NCBI GenBank assembly: GCA_033961575.1
Contig: CM066737.1
Span: 60,532,771 to 60,596,770, forward strand
From: Aselliscus stoliczkanus
Taxonomy: Eukaryota > Chordata > Mammalia > Chiroptera > Hipposideridae
DNA: 64,000 bases
Direction: 5' to 3'
The notes under the pieces were generated by a model. That model saw only the letters and a program-made list of their open reading frames with translations. It made no database searches and was not told the origin of the DNA. Within the stretch, counting starts at the first letter, position 1. Each line of letters opens with the position of its first letter. Position numbers and translations under genes: made by a program. Below, piece by piece: positions 26,599 through 39,462 of the stretch.

Positions 26599-28872
26599 AT
26601 AGGACACCAGAAATTGGCTCCATGGTGGCAGATTAGGTAAATGCAATGCCTATGGCATCCCAGGATCACACCAAAATTACAAATAAATTATAGAACAACC
26701 TCAAGAATCATCTGAATACTAGCTGAACAGAACTCCTATAACTAAGGATGTAAAGAAGAGACCACATTGAGGCTGGTAAGAGTGGGGGATACAAGAAGCA
26801 GGCTGGCTCTGACCCCATGGATGGTGGTTGAACACTGGGGGAGTCACCTCAGTAGCAGAAGTTTTCCCTAAGGACAGAGAGGTTCTAACCCCATTCTGGG
26901 CTCCCCAACCCAGGGGTCCTGTGCTAGGAAGAGGAGTTCCCATAGCATCTGTTAGTGAAAATCAGTGAGTACTTTGCCCATCCAGGTGGGGCAGAGGGCC
27001 ACTGGAGTCCAGACACAGTCTTGTAGAGCTGGCACACAGACTCGCTTGCTTGCAGGTACTTGCCTGGTCTCTGGTAGAGGGGCAGAAGCTTTGGAGACCC
27101 AGGGAAATGTGGGAAAGGAATGAATTGTGAGGCTTTAGAATGGGAGCAGAAGGGACAGGAGCCATTTTTGTTACTGTGTGGAACCTGACATGTGTGTCCT
27201 ACAGGAGGGCACCATTTTTTCATTGTTAAGCCCTTTCCCAAAGAGCCATGTCTGGGACTACATTGGTCTGATGGAATCTGTGTGTGTACATTGCCTTGGT
27301 GATGTCATGGGTCCCTGCCCCGCTGCACACCTGGTGCTACATTGACCAATACACTCTTGACTGCTGAACTGCTGATCCCACCCCACAGGTTGAGGAAGAA
27401 TTTTGCAGCTGGTGGATGCTGAGCAGCAGCCCAGGAAACATTTACTTGTGGGCAGTAACCTAACAGTTGCATCACAACATCTATTGGGCAGCTCTCAGTA
27501 AACTGCAGGCCTGAGTCAGACAGTGACTATCTGTGGTGCTTTCGGACATTTTTGTTGAGTACTTGCAGGCCAGCACTGGTGCAGAGCTGAGAATGCACTG
27601 ACTTTGTAGAAACCACCAACCACAGCGCTTGGTTCCCTGGAACCTTGCCCCACCCACCTAGAGCTGCACTGCCAGGAACTCTCTGGGTGCCTGGGAAGCC
27701 AACCCCACCTCACAATCCACAGAGGCCTTTTGTAGCAGTGGAGGGCCTGCAACAGACTGAGAAGATTTTGATGGTGGACAGTGACCCAAAACATGCATCA
27801 CAGACACTCTTGGACAGCACTTGGTGATTTGTGAGCCTGAGACAAATGATGGATGGCTACAGTGCTCAAAGGGTGTTTGACAAAGTAGTCACAGGCCATG
27901 CACGGTGCTGAGACAAGCAGTGGCTGGCTGCAGTGTTCCTAGGGAGCTGTGGGAAGTGGTCAAATGTTGGGCACTGGCATAAGAACTGAATCTGTACTAA
28001 CTTTGTTTAAACCATCAGCCAGGTCTTGTGACTCCCTGGGACTCCATCCCACACAGCTAGTGCTGTATCATTGAGGGCACTCTTAATAATGAGTCAATCA
28101 GCCCAGATTGTACACCTAAGTAGGCTCTTTCAATGGCTGTTCCTTATGGGCAGCTGGTGGGGTCAATAGGCCTTGGGGAACCTGGGCCTTCTGCTAAATT
28201 TCCTCAGGCACACTACTGGTGTCAGTCAGCCTCAGTTCACAACAAGGCCATGCTTACATGCCTCCAGGTCCAGCACAGGCAGCAACCAAACACATATAGC
28301 TTTGTGACCCTTACAAGTAGTTAAGGATGGTAACAAGTAAGGCTGACACTGGCCTGCATGGGAACCCCTCCCAACAGACACCAGAAACAACACACTGATA
28401 GCCATCTTCAGACCACACCAGAGCACTACCTGGCTAGCCCTACAAACAGCACACCCAAAGCGGGGTGGTGGTGGGGGAGGCGTGTCTCAAAAGGCACAGA
28501 GTCTATGGGGGTGAATTCTCCTCTAAGGGGTCAGCCACTCCACAGCAGATCATACACTGGGCATAACCAATCCTCACACGCAGTCAGCCTCGAAGTCAAC
28601 CCCACCCACTGACAAACCAAAAACAATCAAGGCTCAACTACAACAGGAAAACACACACAACACACTCAAGGGACTTTCCTGGAACACACACAGGAGAGCA
28701 GGGAAACTGCACCATTGGACCACATAGGACAACATATTACATAAGGCCACCCAGCACAGACTGAAAGACATAGGAGGTCTACCTAATACATAGAGCAAAC
28801 ATAGAGAGCCAGCCATGTGGGAAATATTAATAATCCAGTGTCAATAACTATGTACCCTCAATAATCACTTTA

Positions 28873-28986
28873 TTTTTATTTTATTTTATTTTTGAGGGCA
28901 GTGTCACTGGCCCTCTTATGTGGTACCGAACCGGGGCCGCTGGCTTCCCAGACTAGCCTTAACCACTGTGCCACTCAGCTGGCCCA
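28873..28986 (-). mobile_element. tRNA-derived SINE inside L1-D ORF2
   Basis: A TTTTATTTTA-type tail on the left and CACTCAGCTGGCCC on the right. The TSD TCAATAATCACTTTA is perfect: 28858-28872 and 28987-29001. Confidence 0.95.
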
Positions 28987-29892
28987 TCAATAATCACTTT
29001 AAATGTAAGTGGATTAAATACTGCAATCAAAAGACATAGGTGAGTTGAGTGGATAAGAAGTAAAACCCCATGTATATGCTGTTCACAAAAGACTCACTTC
29101 AGATCAAAAGACACACACAGACTGAAAGTAAAGGAATGGAATAAGATATTTCATGCAAATGGAAATGATAAAAAAAGCTGAAGTAGCAATACTGACATCA
29201 GACAAAATAGACTTTATAACAAAGACTAGAATAAAAGACAAAGAAGGGCACTGCATAATAATAAAAGGATCAATCCAACAAGAGGACATAACCCTAGTAA
29301 ACATCTATGCACCCAACATAGGAGAATTTAAATATATGAAACAGGTATTGACCAACATAAAGACAGATATCAATGGTAACACAATCATAGTATGGGAATT
29401 CAATACCTCATGACACCAATGGACAGATCCTCCAGACAGAAAATCAATATGGAAACAGTGGCCTTCAATGACATATTAGACCACTTGGATTTAATAGATA
29501 TTTTTAGAGCATTTCACCTCAAAGCAGCAGAATATACATTCTTCTCAAGTGCACATTGAACATTTTCTAAGATAGACCACATGCTAGGCCACAAAACAAA
29601 TGAATAAATTTAAGAAGACTGATATCATATCAAGTGTGTTCTCTGACCACTGTGCTATGAAACTAGAAATCAATTAGAAGAAGAAAACTGGAAAACACAC
29701 AAACACATGGAGACTGAATAACATGCTACTAAATAATAAATTGGTCAACAATGAAATCAAGGAAGAAATCAAAAGGTACCTTGAGACAAGCAAAAATGAA
29801 AACACAACACCCCAAAATCTATGGGATATAGTGAAAGCAATCCTAAGAGGGAAACTCATAGCAATGCAGGCCTACCTAAAGAAACAAGAACA

Positions 29893-29988
29893 GGGCTGGC
29901 CAAGTGGCATGGTGGTTAAGCGTTGGCTTGGGAAGCCCGCAGCCCTGGTTCAAGTCCCACATATGAGGGCCCTCAAAAAAAAAAAAGA
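29893..29988 (+). mobile_element. tRNA-derived SINE inside L1-D ORF2
   Basis: The head GGGCTGGCCAAGTGGCATGG is followed by the anticodon-arm-like hairpin and GGTTCAAGTCCCAC (B box), then an A-rich tail. It lacks the GCCAGTGACACTG segment, so the body is shortened. No clear TSD in the A-rich flanks. Confidence 0.85.
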
Positions 29989-30116
29989 AAGAAAAACTAT
30001 CTCAAATCAACAGTCTATCTTTATACCTGAGGGAACTGGAAAAAGAACAGCAAAATAAGCCCAAAGTGAGGACAAGAAAGGAAGTAATAAAGATCAGAGT
30101 GGAAATAAATGAGAGA

Positions 30117-30155
30117 ATAATAGTAATAATAATAATAATAATAATAACAGTAATA
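30117..30155. repeat. (TAA)n microsatellite
   Basis: About eleven TAA/TAG units inside the L1-D ORF2 remnant. Confidence 0.85.
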
Positions 30156-33100
30156 ATAAATACAAAAAGTCAAGGAAACCGAGAACTGGTTTTTTGAAAA
30201 GATAAACAAAATTGACAAACCCTTAGCCAGACTCATCAAGAAAAAGAAAGAGAGGAACGAAGTTAATAAAATCAGCAATGAAAGAGGAAAAGTGACAGCA
30301 GACACCACAGAAATACAAAAAAAAAAATTTAAGAAAATACTATGAGAAAGTATACAGCAAGAAATTAGACAATTTGGAAGAAATGGATGAATTCCTGGAA
30401 GCATTGACTCTTCCAAGGTGGAATCAAGAAGAAACAGAAAATTTCAACAGACCAATTATTACCAATGAAATTGAATCAGTAATCAAAAAGCTCCAAAGGA
30501 TCACTAGTCCAGGACCAGATGGCTTCACAGGTGGATTTTACCAAATATGAAAAAAAGAATTTCCAATTATTTTCCTCATATATTCCAAAAAATCCAGAAA
30601 CAGGGAAGGCTCCCAAGCTCATTTTACAAGACCGCTACTGCCCTGATCCCAAAACCAGACAAAGATATTACAAAAAAATCCCAAAACAATCACAACAAAA
30701 AAACCTATTAGCCGATATTCCTAAGGAACATAGATGCAAAAATCCTCAACAAATATTAGCAAACCGAATGCAGCAATGCTTTCAAAGGATACACCACGAT
30801 CAAGTGGGATTCACTCCTGGTATGCAAGGCTGCTTCAATATTCACAAATCCATTAACGTGATACACCACACTAATAAAATGAAACATAAAAATCTATGGT
30901 CATATCGATACATGCAGAAAAAGCATTTGACAAAATACAGCATCCATTTATGATAAAAAAAAAACTCTCAGCAGAGTGGGAATAGAGGGATCATATCTCA
31001 ACATAATAAAGGCCTTATATGATAAACCCACAGCTAACATCATACTCAATGGGGAAAAGCAAACAGCAGTCCCCTTAAGATCAGTAATAAGACAAGAATG
31101 CCCACTTTCAAAGCGTTTATTCAACATGATACTGGAAGTTCTAGTCATAGCAATCAGACAATAAAAAGAAATAAAAGACATCCAAATGGAAAAGGAAAAA
31201 GGAAAATTGTCATTATTTGAAGATGACATGATACTATATATAGATTCTGCCCAAAAACTATTAGAACAGATAAATGAATTTATTAAAGCAGCAGGATACA
31301 AAATTAATGTTCAGAAATCAGTTGCATTTTTATACCAATACTGAACTATCAGAAAGAGAAATTAAGAAAACAATCTCATTTATAATTGCATCAAAAATAA
31401 AATAAAAATGCTTAGGAATAAATTTAACTAGTATGTAAAAGACGTGTACTCAGAAATTTATAAGACACTGAAGAGAGAAATTAAAAAAGATTTTTAAAAA
31501 AGGAAACATATACATTGCTCATGGATGGGAAGAATTAATATAGTCAAAATGTCCACGCTACCCAAAGCAATATATAGTTTCAACTCAATCCCTATCAAAA
31601 TAACAATGGCATTTTTTTTTCACATAGCTTGAACAAATAATACTAAAATTTATATGGAACCATAAAAGAGCCCAAATAATCACATCAATCCTGAGAAAGA
31701 AGAACAAAGCTGGAGGTATCACACAACCTGATATCAAATTATACTACAAGGCCATAGTAATCAAAACAGCATGGTATTGGTATAAAAACAGACACATACA
31801 AGATCAGTGGAACAGAAAAGAGAGCCCAGAAACAAATCCATGCCTATATGGTTATTTAGTCTATGACAAAGAAAGCAAGAATTTACATTGGGGTAAAGAC
31901 AGTCTACTTAATAAATGGTGCTGGGAAACCTGGACCAATGCATTCAAGAAAGTGAAACTGGATTACCTTCTTATGCTATACACAAGAATAAACTCAAAAA
32001 GGATTAAAGACTTAAATGCAAGTCATGAAATCATAAAAGTCCTAGAAGAAAATATAGGAAGTAAACTCTCAGACATTACTCTTAGTAATATTTTTACTGA
32101 TATATTTCTTTGGGCAAGGGAAACAAAAGAAAAAAAAACAAAAACAAATGAGACTACATGAAAATAAAAGTTTTTTTCACAACAAAGGAGACCACCAACA
32201 AAACAAACAAACAAAAAAAACCATTCTACTGAATGAGAGAAGATATTTGCCAATCTGACATCTGATAAGGGGTTAATATCCAAAATTTATTTTAAAAAAC
32301 TCATATAACACAACACCAAAATAAATAAACAATCCAACTAATAAATGCTCAGAGGACCTGAATAGATGTTTCTCCAAAGGGGACATACAGATGCCTAATA
32401 GACATATGAAAAGATGCTCAACGTCACTAACCATTAGAGAAATGCAAATAAAAGCTACAATGAAATATCATTTAACTCCTGTTGGAGTGGCTATCATCAA
32501 TAAATCAACAAACAATAAGTGCTGGCAAAGATGTGGGAAAAAGGGAACCCTTGTGTACTCTTGGTGGGATTGCCAATGGGTACAGGCAATACGGAAAATA
32601 GTATGGAGTTTCCTGAAAAAATTGAAAATGGTACTACCTTATGACCCAGGAATTCCACCCCTGGGTGTTTATCCCAAGAGATCCAAAACACCAATTTGAC
32701 AAAACATATGTACTATGTTTACTGAAGCTCTATACACAATAGCTAAGTGGAAACATCTGAAATGCCTATTGATAGACAATTGTACATTTATACAATGAAG
32801 TATTAATCTGCCATAAAACGAATGAAATCTTACCATTTGGAACAACGGGGATGGACCTAGAGGATATTATAGTAAGTGAAATAAGTCAGACTGAGAAAGA
32901 CAAATTCCATATGATCTCATTTATATGTGGAATATAAAGAGCAGAATAAATCAGCAAACAAAACAGAAATAGACTCATAGATACAGAAAAGAAACTGATG
33001 GTTGCTAGATGGGAGGGCGATTGAGGGATACATGAAACAGATGAAGGGATTAGAAAGTACAAATTGGTAGTCACAAAATAGTCTTGTGGATGTTAAATAA

Positions 33101-33499
33101 AGCATGGGGAATATAATCAATAATGTAAAGACTATGTAGGGTGTCAGATGCATACTGGATCAGGGGAATAACTTTACAGAATATACCAATTCCTAACCAC
33201 TGCACTGTATACATGAAACCAATATAAAATAATATTGAATGTCAACTATAAATATATATATTCACAAGGTGTAAAGTACAGCGTGGGGAATATGTAAACA
33301 ATGGTATTGTGATAGCTATTTATGATGTCAGATGCATAGTACACTTGATGGGGTTATCACTTTGTGAGTGGTGTAAATGTCTAATCACTATGTTGTTTTG
33401 CATATATGAAACTAATAAAAAATAAAAATAAAAATAATAAAAACAAAAAAGTGTAGGATACCAAGTCTTACTTGCATTGTGTTTTTTCCTCTTATTATA

Positions 33500-34600
33500 C
33501 ACTCATGATTTTTATTTTTCACTTGAAATATCTGATATGTAACTTTGTGTAAATTTAAGGTATACAACATGTTGATTTGATACATTTATATATTGTAATA
33601 TGATTGCCATTATAACAATTAGCACCTTTATCACATCACATAACTGTCATTTCCTTTTTGTGGTTGGAAAAATAAAGATTTAATCTTTTTGTAAATTTGA
33701 TGTTCACAATATAAGTGTTGTCTATATTCACTATATTGTGTGTTCAACTGCTAGAACTTATTCTACGAGTTGTAAGTTTGTGCCCTGAAACAACATATCT
33801 TCTGTTCCTCCACATAGAGCCCTTGGCAACCACAATTTTCCTCTTTTTTTTATGAGTTTGCTTTTCATATTCCATATGTGAGTGACATCATAGAGAATTT
33901 GTCTTTCTCTGTCTTTTCTTACTTAACACAGTGTCTTCAAGCTTCATCCATGTTATCAAAAATGGCAAAATTTTCTTCTTTCCCATGGCTGAGTAATATT
34001 CCATTGTATATACATACCAAATCTTTATTCATCTACTGACAAGCACTTAGGTTATTTCCATGCTTTGGCTATTGTGAATAATGCTGCAATAAACATTGGA
34101 GTGCAGATATCTCTTTGATATCCTGTTTTCATTTCCTTTGATTGTATACTTAGAAGTGGAATTGATCAATCATACAGTAGATCTACTTTTAATTTTTGAG
34201 GTACCTCCATATTGTTTTCCATAGTGGCTGAACCAATTTACATTCTCACCACAATGTACAAGCCTTCCCTATTCTCCACATCCTCTTCAACACTTGCTAT
34301 CTTTTATCTTGTTGATTATAACCATTCGAATAGATGTGAGGTAATATTTTACTGTGATTTTGATCTTCATTTTGCTGATAATTTGTGATTCTGAGAATCT
34401 TTATATATCATTTGGCCATTTGGATAGTGTCTTTGGGAAAATGTTTATTTGGTTCTGCCCACTTTTTTTTTAGAGGGTAGTGTCACTGGCCCTCATGTGG
34501 GATCCAAACCGGTGCCACTGGCGGCCCAAACCAGCTCGTAACCACCGTGCCACTCGGCCGGCCCAGTTCTGCCCACTTTTAACGGATTGTTTTTTTGGTG
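33500..34600 (-). mobile_element. Inverted L1MA-type 3' end, split by a SINE
   Basis: This reads as antisense L1 3' UTR and ORF2 C-terminus: AAGGTATACAACATGTTGATTTGATACATTT, TATTCCATTGTATATACATACC, AATAATGCTGCAATAAACATTGGAGTGCAG, TCCATAGTGGCTGAACCAATTTACATTC. This is the common mammalian L1MA-like tail. No open frame is retained. Confidence 0.8.
34467..34565 (-). mobile_element. tRNA-derived SINE
   Basis: A T-rich left edge, then the standard body, ending CCACTCGGCCGGCCC. The TSD GTTCTGCCCACTTTT is perfect: 34452-34466 and 34566-34580. It splits the inverted L1MA fragment. Confidence 0.95.
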
Positions 34601-34769
34601 TTGTAGAAAATATTTTATTCTTCACTACCTTTCCTTGGTATTCTGCTTCACAATTATTATCTACATTTCCTCTTCTCTTCTTGGATTCATTTGCTTTATT
34701 TTGATTGTTTTATATGCTTGTTTTGTTTGGTCCATTTGGTTTAAAGGTGGTCTTGAACATTGCTTAAAA

Positions 34770-35050
34770 GTGTAGACTTTAGAGTTCAGTAGCATAGTAG
34801 TTAAAGTTCTAGTCATTGGGTCAGACAACAAAAGTTCAAATCCTTGTCTGCTACATAACAGCTATATTATCTGAGGCAAATTATTTAAAAATTCTGAGCC
34901 TCAGTTTCCACCCCTGTAAAGTGAGGATTACAATGTTCAATTTATAGAGATGGAGTCTCAATTAAAAGAGTTAATTGTGTATCTTTCACTTAGCATAATG
35001 CTTGTCACATAACAGGAATTTGATATATAGTAGCTATTTCTATTATTAGT
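34770..35050 (+). mobile_element. MIR SINE, near full-length
   Basis: MIR landmarks appear in order: AGCATAGTAGTTAAAG (tRNA-like A box), AAGTTCAAATCC (B box), TGAGGCAAATTATTTAA...CTCAGTTTCC (core), GTAAAGTGAGGATTA and the 3' part CATAATGCTTGTCACATAACAGG. MIR is an ancient mammalian SINE, so this insertion predates the placental radiation. Confidence 0.85.
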
Positions 35051-35232
35051 TATTATTTAAAGCATTTAAGACAGATTTAGAAATTATTGTAATGAAGTGT
35101 TATCATAAATTATTAAAATTTAATGCAATAAACATTGAGCTAGGCTAGGCAATGGAGATGCAAATAGATTACCAATAAATACTACATTTGAATATTTCAC
35201 ATAATATGAGTATATTAAAAATGTAAAAAATT

Positions 35233-35695
35233 GGGCTGGCCGAGTGGCACGTTGGTTAAAAGCTGGCTTGGGATGCCAGTGGCCCAGTTTGGATCCCACA
35301 GATGAGGGCCAGTGATACTGTCTTCTACAACTAAGATGGTGAACCACAGCTCCACCTGGAGCTGGACAGCTGTGAGTGAGTCCCTGGGACAGCATAGCTG
35401 CAGCCCCTGCTGCAGTGGGCTGCCATAGGCTACAGTGAGTGGCCAGCAGCCAGTGTAAGCAGCTGACAGCTGGTGTGAGCTGCCAAGAGCTGCTGTGAGC
35501 AGCTGTCCAGAGGCAGGCGACCGAACTGCCTCACCTGGGAAGGGTGCAATGATGATACCAACATGGGCCAGTGAAGCAATGTCCTCCACAACTAGACTGA
35601 AGAACAAAAAAACAGCAACTTGTGTGTTCCCTTTCCCTAGTTCCCCAATGCTGTTTCCCTCCCCCAATTCCCCAATTAAAAAATACATATATTTT
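35233..35695 (+). mobile_element. Long dimer-like SINE, copy 1
   Basis: The head GGGCTGGCCGAGTGGCACG and the usual short-SINE body are followed by an extra roughly 340 bp. This is a GC-rich stretch of repeated AGCTG/GCTGTGAG motifs, then a second body-like segment (ATGGGCCAGTGAAGCAATGTCCTCC) and a terminal AACAAAAAAACAGCAACTTGTG block. The TSD TTAAAAATGTAAAAAAT is perfect (35215-35231 and 35696-35712), so the whole roughly 463 bp inserted as one unit. A second long copy is at 55980-56419. Confidence 0.9.
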
Positions 35696-35859
35696 TTAAA
35701 AATGTAAAAAATCTTAAACTGCCCCCCACTCACCTTTTCTCCAAAGTAACCTTTATTAAAATTCTGAACTTTAAGAGGAGCTGAAAAGAGGGTAATATGT
35801 TCCAAGTTTTGGGAACTTTGTCTGTTTACTCTCATTTTACCTTTCCATTTATATCTGAC

Positions 35860-36450
35860 CCTTTAACAACTGCCAGTAAGGTTTTTCTGTTAGAAGTATT
35901 TTAGTTTCAAGTATTAGAAAATTCAACGCATAGTGTGTTAAGGAAAAAAAAAAAAAGAGATAGAAAGGAATATATGCATTGCTCAACAGCTAAAGAGTCC
36001 AGGGGTAGAACTGCTTTAGGAACATCTATATTTAGGGTTAAATGATGGCAGCAGGGCTCATTTCATCTCTGTCATGACTCTTTCTCTAGCGGGGCTGGCT
36101 TCATGCTGCTGTATGATCCGAATGTAGTAACACTGTCTTCAGTGCCTACATCATGTCAGGTTTTTGTCCACACAAAAAGAATAACTGCCCCTTTCCCAGA
36201 AATATCAGCATAACTTTGATTGCATGTTATTGGCTACAGTAGGACAAATGCCCATCCTTAAAACAATCAGTGAGGGCAGATAAATGGTTTAGGCTAACCA
36301 GGGTATAATCTTGGAAGTTTGGGTTGGTTTCAATCCTACATAGACCATATGGATGGAGAGTAAGGAAAAGGATATTCCTCATAGAAAATACTAGGTACTG
36401 TTTAACAGTAGGGTGTTGGACAAGAAATAGATGTCTACTTCTTAGTAAGA
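35860..36450. mobile_element. Old mammalian interspersed repeat (family not named)
   Basis: Several phrases are familiar from an old mammalian repeat: TAAAGAGTCCAGGGGTAGAACTG, GACAAATGCCCATCCTTAAAACAATCAGTGAGGGCAG and CAAGAAATAGATGTCTACTTC. I cannot assign the family. Confidence 0.4.
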
Positions 36451-38195
36451 TGTTTTCAAGTTGAAATATTTAAAAGATATACCAAAGATGACTCAAACAC
36501 CTAATGATTACATGGCTAGAAAACTTCCTTTGTTACACCACAGCAAATTGATCACTATCTTGGTTAAATTTGGCCAATATGGTTTCATCAATTATACATG
36601 GTACTATTGACTATTTTCCTCTTCAACATTTTTGACATAATGTACAATGGAACTGTGTCCAAACCCATTTTTGAAGAGGGTTGAGTACTTATTTGCAAGT
36701 TACAAATGCATGATGATTTTAAAGTCAGTAACAGAAAAGTAACTTCTTTCAAAAGGCTAAAAAATTTAAATAACAAAACTGCATAATTTGAATTTTCATA
36801 TATCATATCATATAACTGACAAAAGTGATAAACTGTCATAAATATGGTTTCTTCAGTCAGAAGAATAATAACTGAGTAAAGACAAACTGACAAGAAGATG
36901 CAAAGTTGAAATAATAAAAGGGTGATTACTGAGTTTAGAATTTTGGATTCTATTAGCTTGAATTGAAATTCTAGAACTGGTGTGTTACATAATTAATTTG
37001 TACATTGTTATCTTTCAAATCTCATGTTTCCAGGAAGCTACTTGCTTTATTTAGGGGAAAAAGTCATTCATCTTTAAAACACTTTTGAAAATGAAGCTGA
37101 ATTTTTCAAAAGCTATGTTTCATTCCATAAATGTGCTTATCTTTAAAAGCTGTTCATCAATTTGTAACTTCTTGTAAAACTTAACCATGGTCAGTGCTTT
37201 AGTAACTGCAGTAAAGCAACAACCTGTTACATGTGAAAAATTTAAAAATTCCCAAATTGTGCTGTATGGAAAAACTATGAAAAGACATAACACTGATTAA
37301 TAAAAAGCCTAATGAACATTAGAAAACTGATAAGCAGTTAATGAAATAAGAAAATTTGTCAGCAACAAAGACAACTACATTTAGAAACGAAGTTTCATCT
37401 TCATTTTTTTATACTCCTGCATTTCATGACTTAGATTAAGCCAGAAACAAAAAAATTAGTAGATGTAATACTGATAAGAGACTATATATAGCCATAAGGA
37501 AACTGTTATATATGGGTTTAGGAAATTCATGGATTAAGTTTTTACTTTTATTTTAAGATATCTCACAAATTCCACAACTAACTACTACTGTTTATTTTCT
37601 TTTCCAGAAAGGTAATTTAGAAGGAAAGATACCAGGCTCAATGAAAATTTGTTCCTTTCAGGAGAGGATTAAGGAGATAGAATGCTGACTTGACATTCTG
37701 CTGATGCCAACACAGTAGATTTTTGTCTATGGATACAGTTAAAGAGTCATCCACATGCTTCTTCTCAACTAGGAAGTCTAGTAATCCATGTAGCCTTTGG
37801 ATTGACCATGAAATCAAGAAATCCTAACTACATTATAATCCAAGGAGCAAGGTATAGTTGAAGTGATGCACCAAAAGGAGAGATTTAACTCAGAATAAAA
37901 AATGCTCCTGTATACGGAAAAATAACTATCAGGGTAAACAGATGGAAATTTAAAAAGCTATAAGCCCGTCAGTGATAATGGAGGCACTTAGTAACAAATC
38001 TGGTGCCTGTTCTCCATTTTCAAAATTGGCAGATTTCTACTTACCCATAGGTCAGAATTCTTGGAAGCTTTACCTACTGGCAACATAAACATAAATCAGA
38101 AGCAAAAATAGTTTCTAATCAGAAAATTTATATTTTGAAGATCCTGCATTTTACTATGTGTGAAAAACAGAATCTCTTCCCATCAAAATAGAGAC
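36450..38195. other. Unassigned sequence, possibly unique
   Basis: No open frame, repeat name or regulatory signal that I can support. It is one of the longer stretches without recognisable transposon sequence. Confidence 0.3.
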
Positions 38196-38196
38196 A

Positions 38197-38202
38197 TGAT
38201 AG

Positions 38203-38291
<89 letters not shown>
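38197..38291. repeat. (GATA)n microsatellite, largest in window
   Basis: About 23 GATA units with one GATGATA interruption near 38250. Confidence 0.95.
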
Positions 38292-38294
<3 letters not shown>

Positions 38295-39462
38295 GATAAA
38301 TTAGGTAGAATGAGATGATATAGAGATTGATTATAAACAGATAAAATTAGTGAAATAAGGCCATGAATTATAGTAGCAGGAGGTACTGTCAACTTTGAGA
38401 AATTATTTCTCAGCCTCCACTGGGAGCCTATGAAGATAGAGTAAAGAGATAAGACTTTGAAGACCAACCTTTAACTCTTCTGGCATCCAAAATCCCCAGA
38501 CCTACTATCTGCCTTCCCTTTATCAATTCTACCCAGTGTTATTTCTTGCTGTCTTTTCTGTTTGACTCTTAATTCCCTCCTCTTTACTTATAATTTCCTA
38601 TTTATCTTCAAACTAATGTCCTTTTACTTGCCCAGCATTTAGCCTCTTTTTCTTGTAGGTTTTCCTCTTTTTGTCTGTTCTTTGTCTATCTGCAATTGTA
38701 TATCACATGTCACTGTATCAGTACTCTACCCTATATCTCCAGAATTTTCCTCTTTAATTTCCACAGAAATAAAACTTCCAAAGGGACAGATTTGTAAAGC
38801 CCAATGGAAAATGGCTACATGTGTAAAAGCAGATATTTGATCATCAACCAGTGATGAAGTATGCACGGAGCTTTTAATCAACATGCTAAACATTTTCTGT
38901 TTAAACATATTCTGCATGCTGCCTATGATTACAAAATGTTTACAAATTGGAATTTCTAGAACCTATATCTTGGCAACCAAAATGTGGAAGTGTCCATCAC
39001 CATAGAATTATCCCTTGATACTATGTAAATTCATGCATTATATAAAAAAGTAAAGAAGATAGGATCATCACAGTTATGTTTTCTGGCCTGTAAGGAACAA
39101 CTGATTAAACAAAAAGTGTGTGATGAATGACTTATGTGGCATTGGAGTAGATTACATGTATTTAAAAATATGACCGTTTACAAAATAATCAAAAATGCTG
39201 GATAAAAATATCTTAAATGAAAAAAAAAATTTAAACGGTAAAACATATTCTACAAATGTCAGGAAAGTAAGGGGATATCATTAGAGGGTAAAAATAATGA
39301 GAAAGCATGAATCTCCAACATTATATTGAAGGCAACCACTATTTTTGTGTTATCTGTTAATCTCCAGTTTTACTGGGTCAGAAGTATAGAAGAGATATAA
39401 CCTAGGGCTTGACTGATAAGATAGGAAGCTGAATTGAGAGCGCTACATACAGAAGGTATATC
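38292..39462. other. Unassigned sequence, possibly unique
   Basis: No supported gene or repeat family. Confidence 0.3.

Larger units (their letters stand above)
28850..32937 (+). pseudogene. L1-D ORF2 remnant (EN-RT)
   Basis: The ATG at 28850 begins ORF2, which a SINE (28873-28986) interrupts after about eight codons. Endonuclease sequence resumes at 28987 and extends to about 29700, with pieces such as KDKEGHCIIIKGSIQQEDIT. A second SINE sits at 29893. The reverse transcriptase region is at 30500-31300. Its catalytic box reads F-E-D-D at 31216-31227 instead of YADD/FADD, so even that core is altered. The C-terminal piece (32391-32699) keeps most of the cysteine motif and [16 protein letters not shown]. 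The natural stop is the TAA at 32935-32937. Many stops and frameshifts. Confidence 0.85.
26611..33452 (+). mobile_element. L1-D, LINE-1 with 5' UTR and ORF2 but no ORF1
   Basis: The 5' end is GGCTCCATGGTGGCAGATTA, then about 2.2 kb of 5' UTR. At about 28822-28830 the sequence jumps straight to the short spacer and start of ORF2, so ORF1 (about 1 kb) is absent. ORF2 continues to 32937, followed by a two-module 3' UTR and an A-rich tail to about 33450. The likely TSD is TAGGACACCA (26600-26609) and TAGGATACCA (33454-33463). Two SINEs sit inside it. Confidence 0.85.

Noticed and set aside
38197..38291. Regular short repeats that could suggest a CRISPR array
   Set aside because: Simple tetranucleotide GATA units without spacers; the genome is clearly mammalian.
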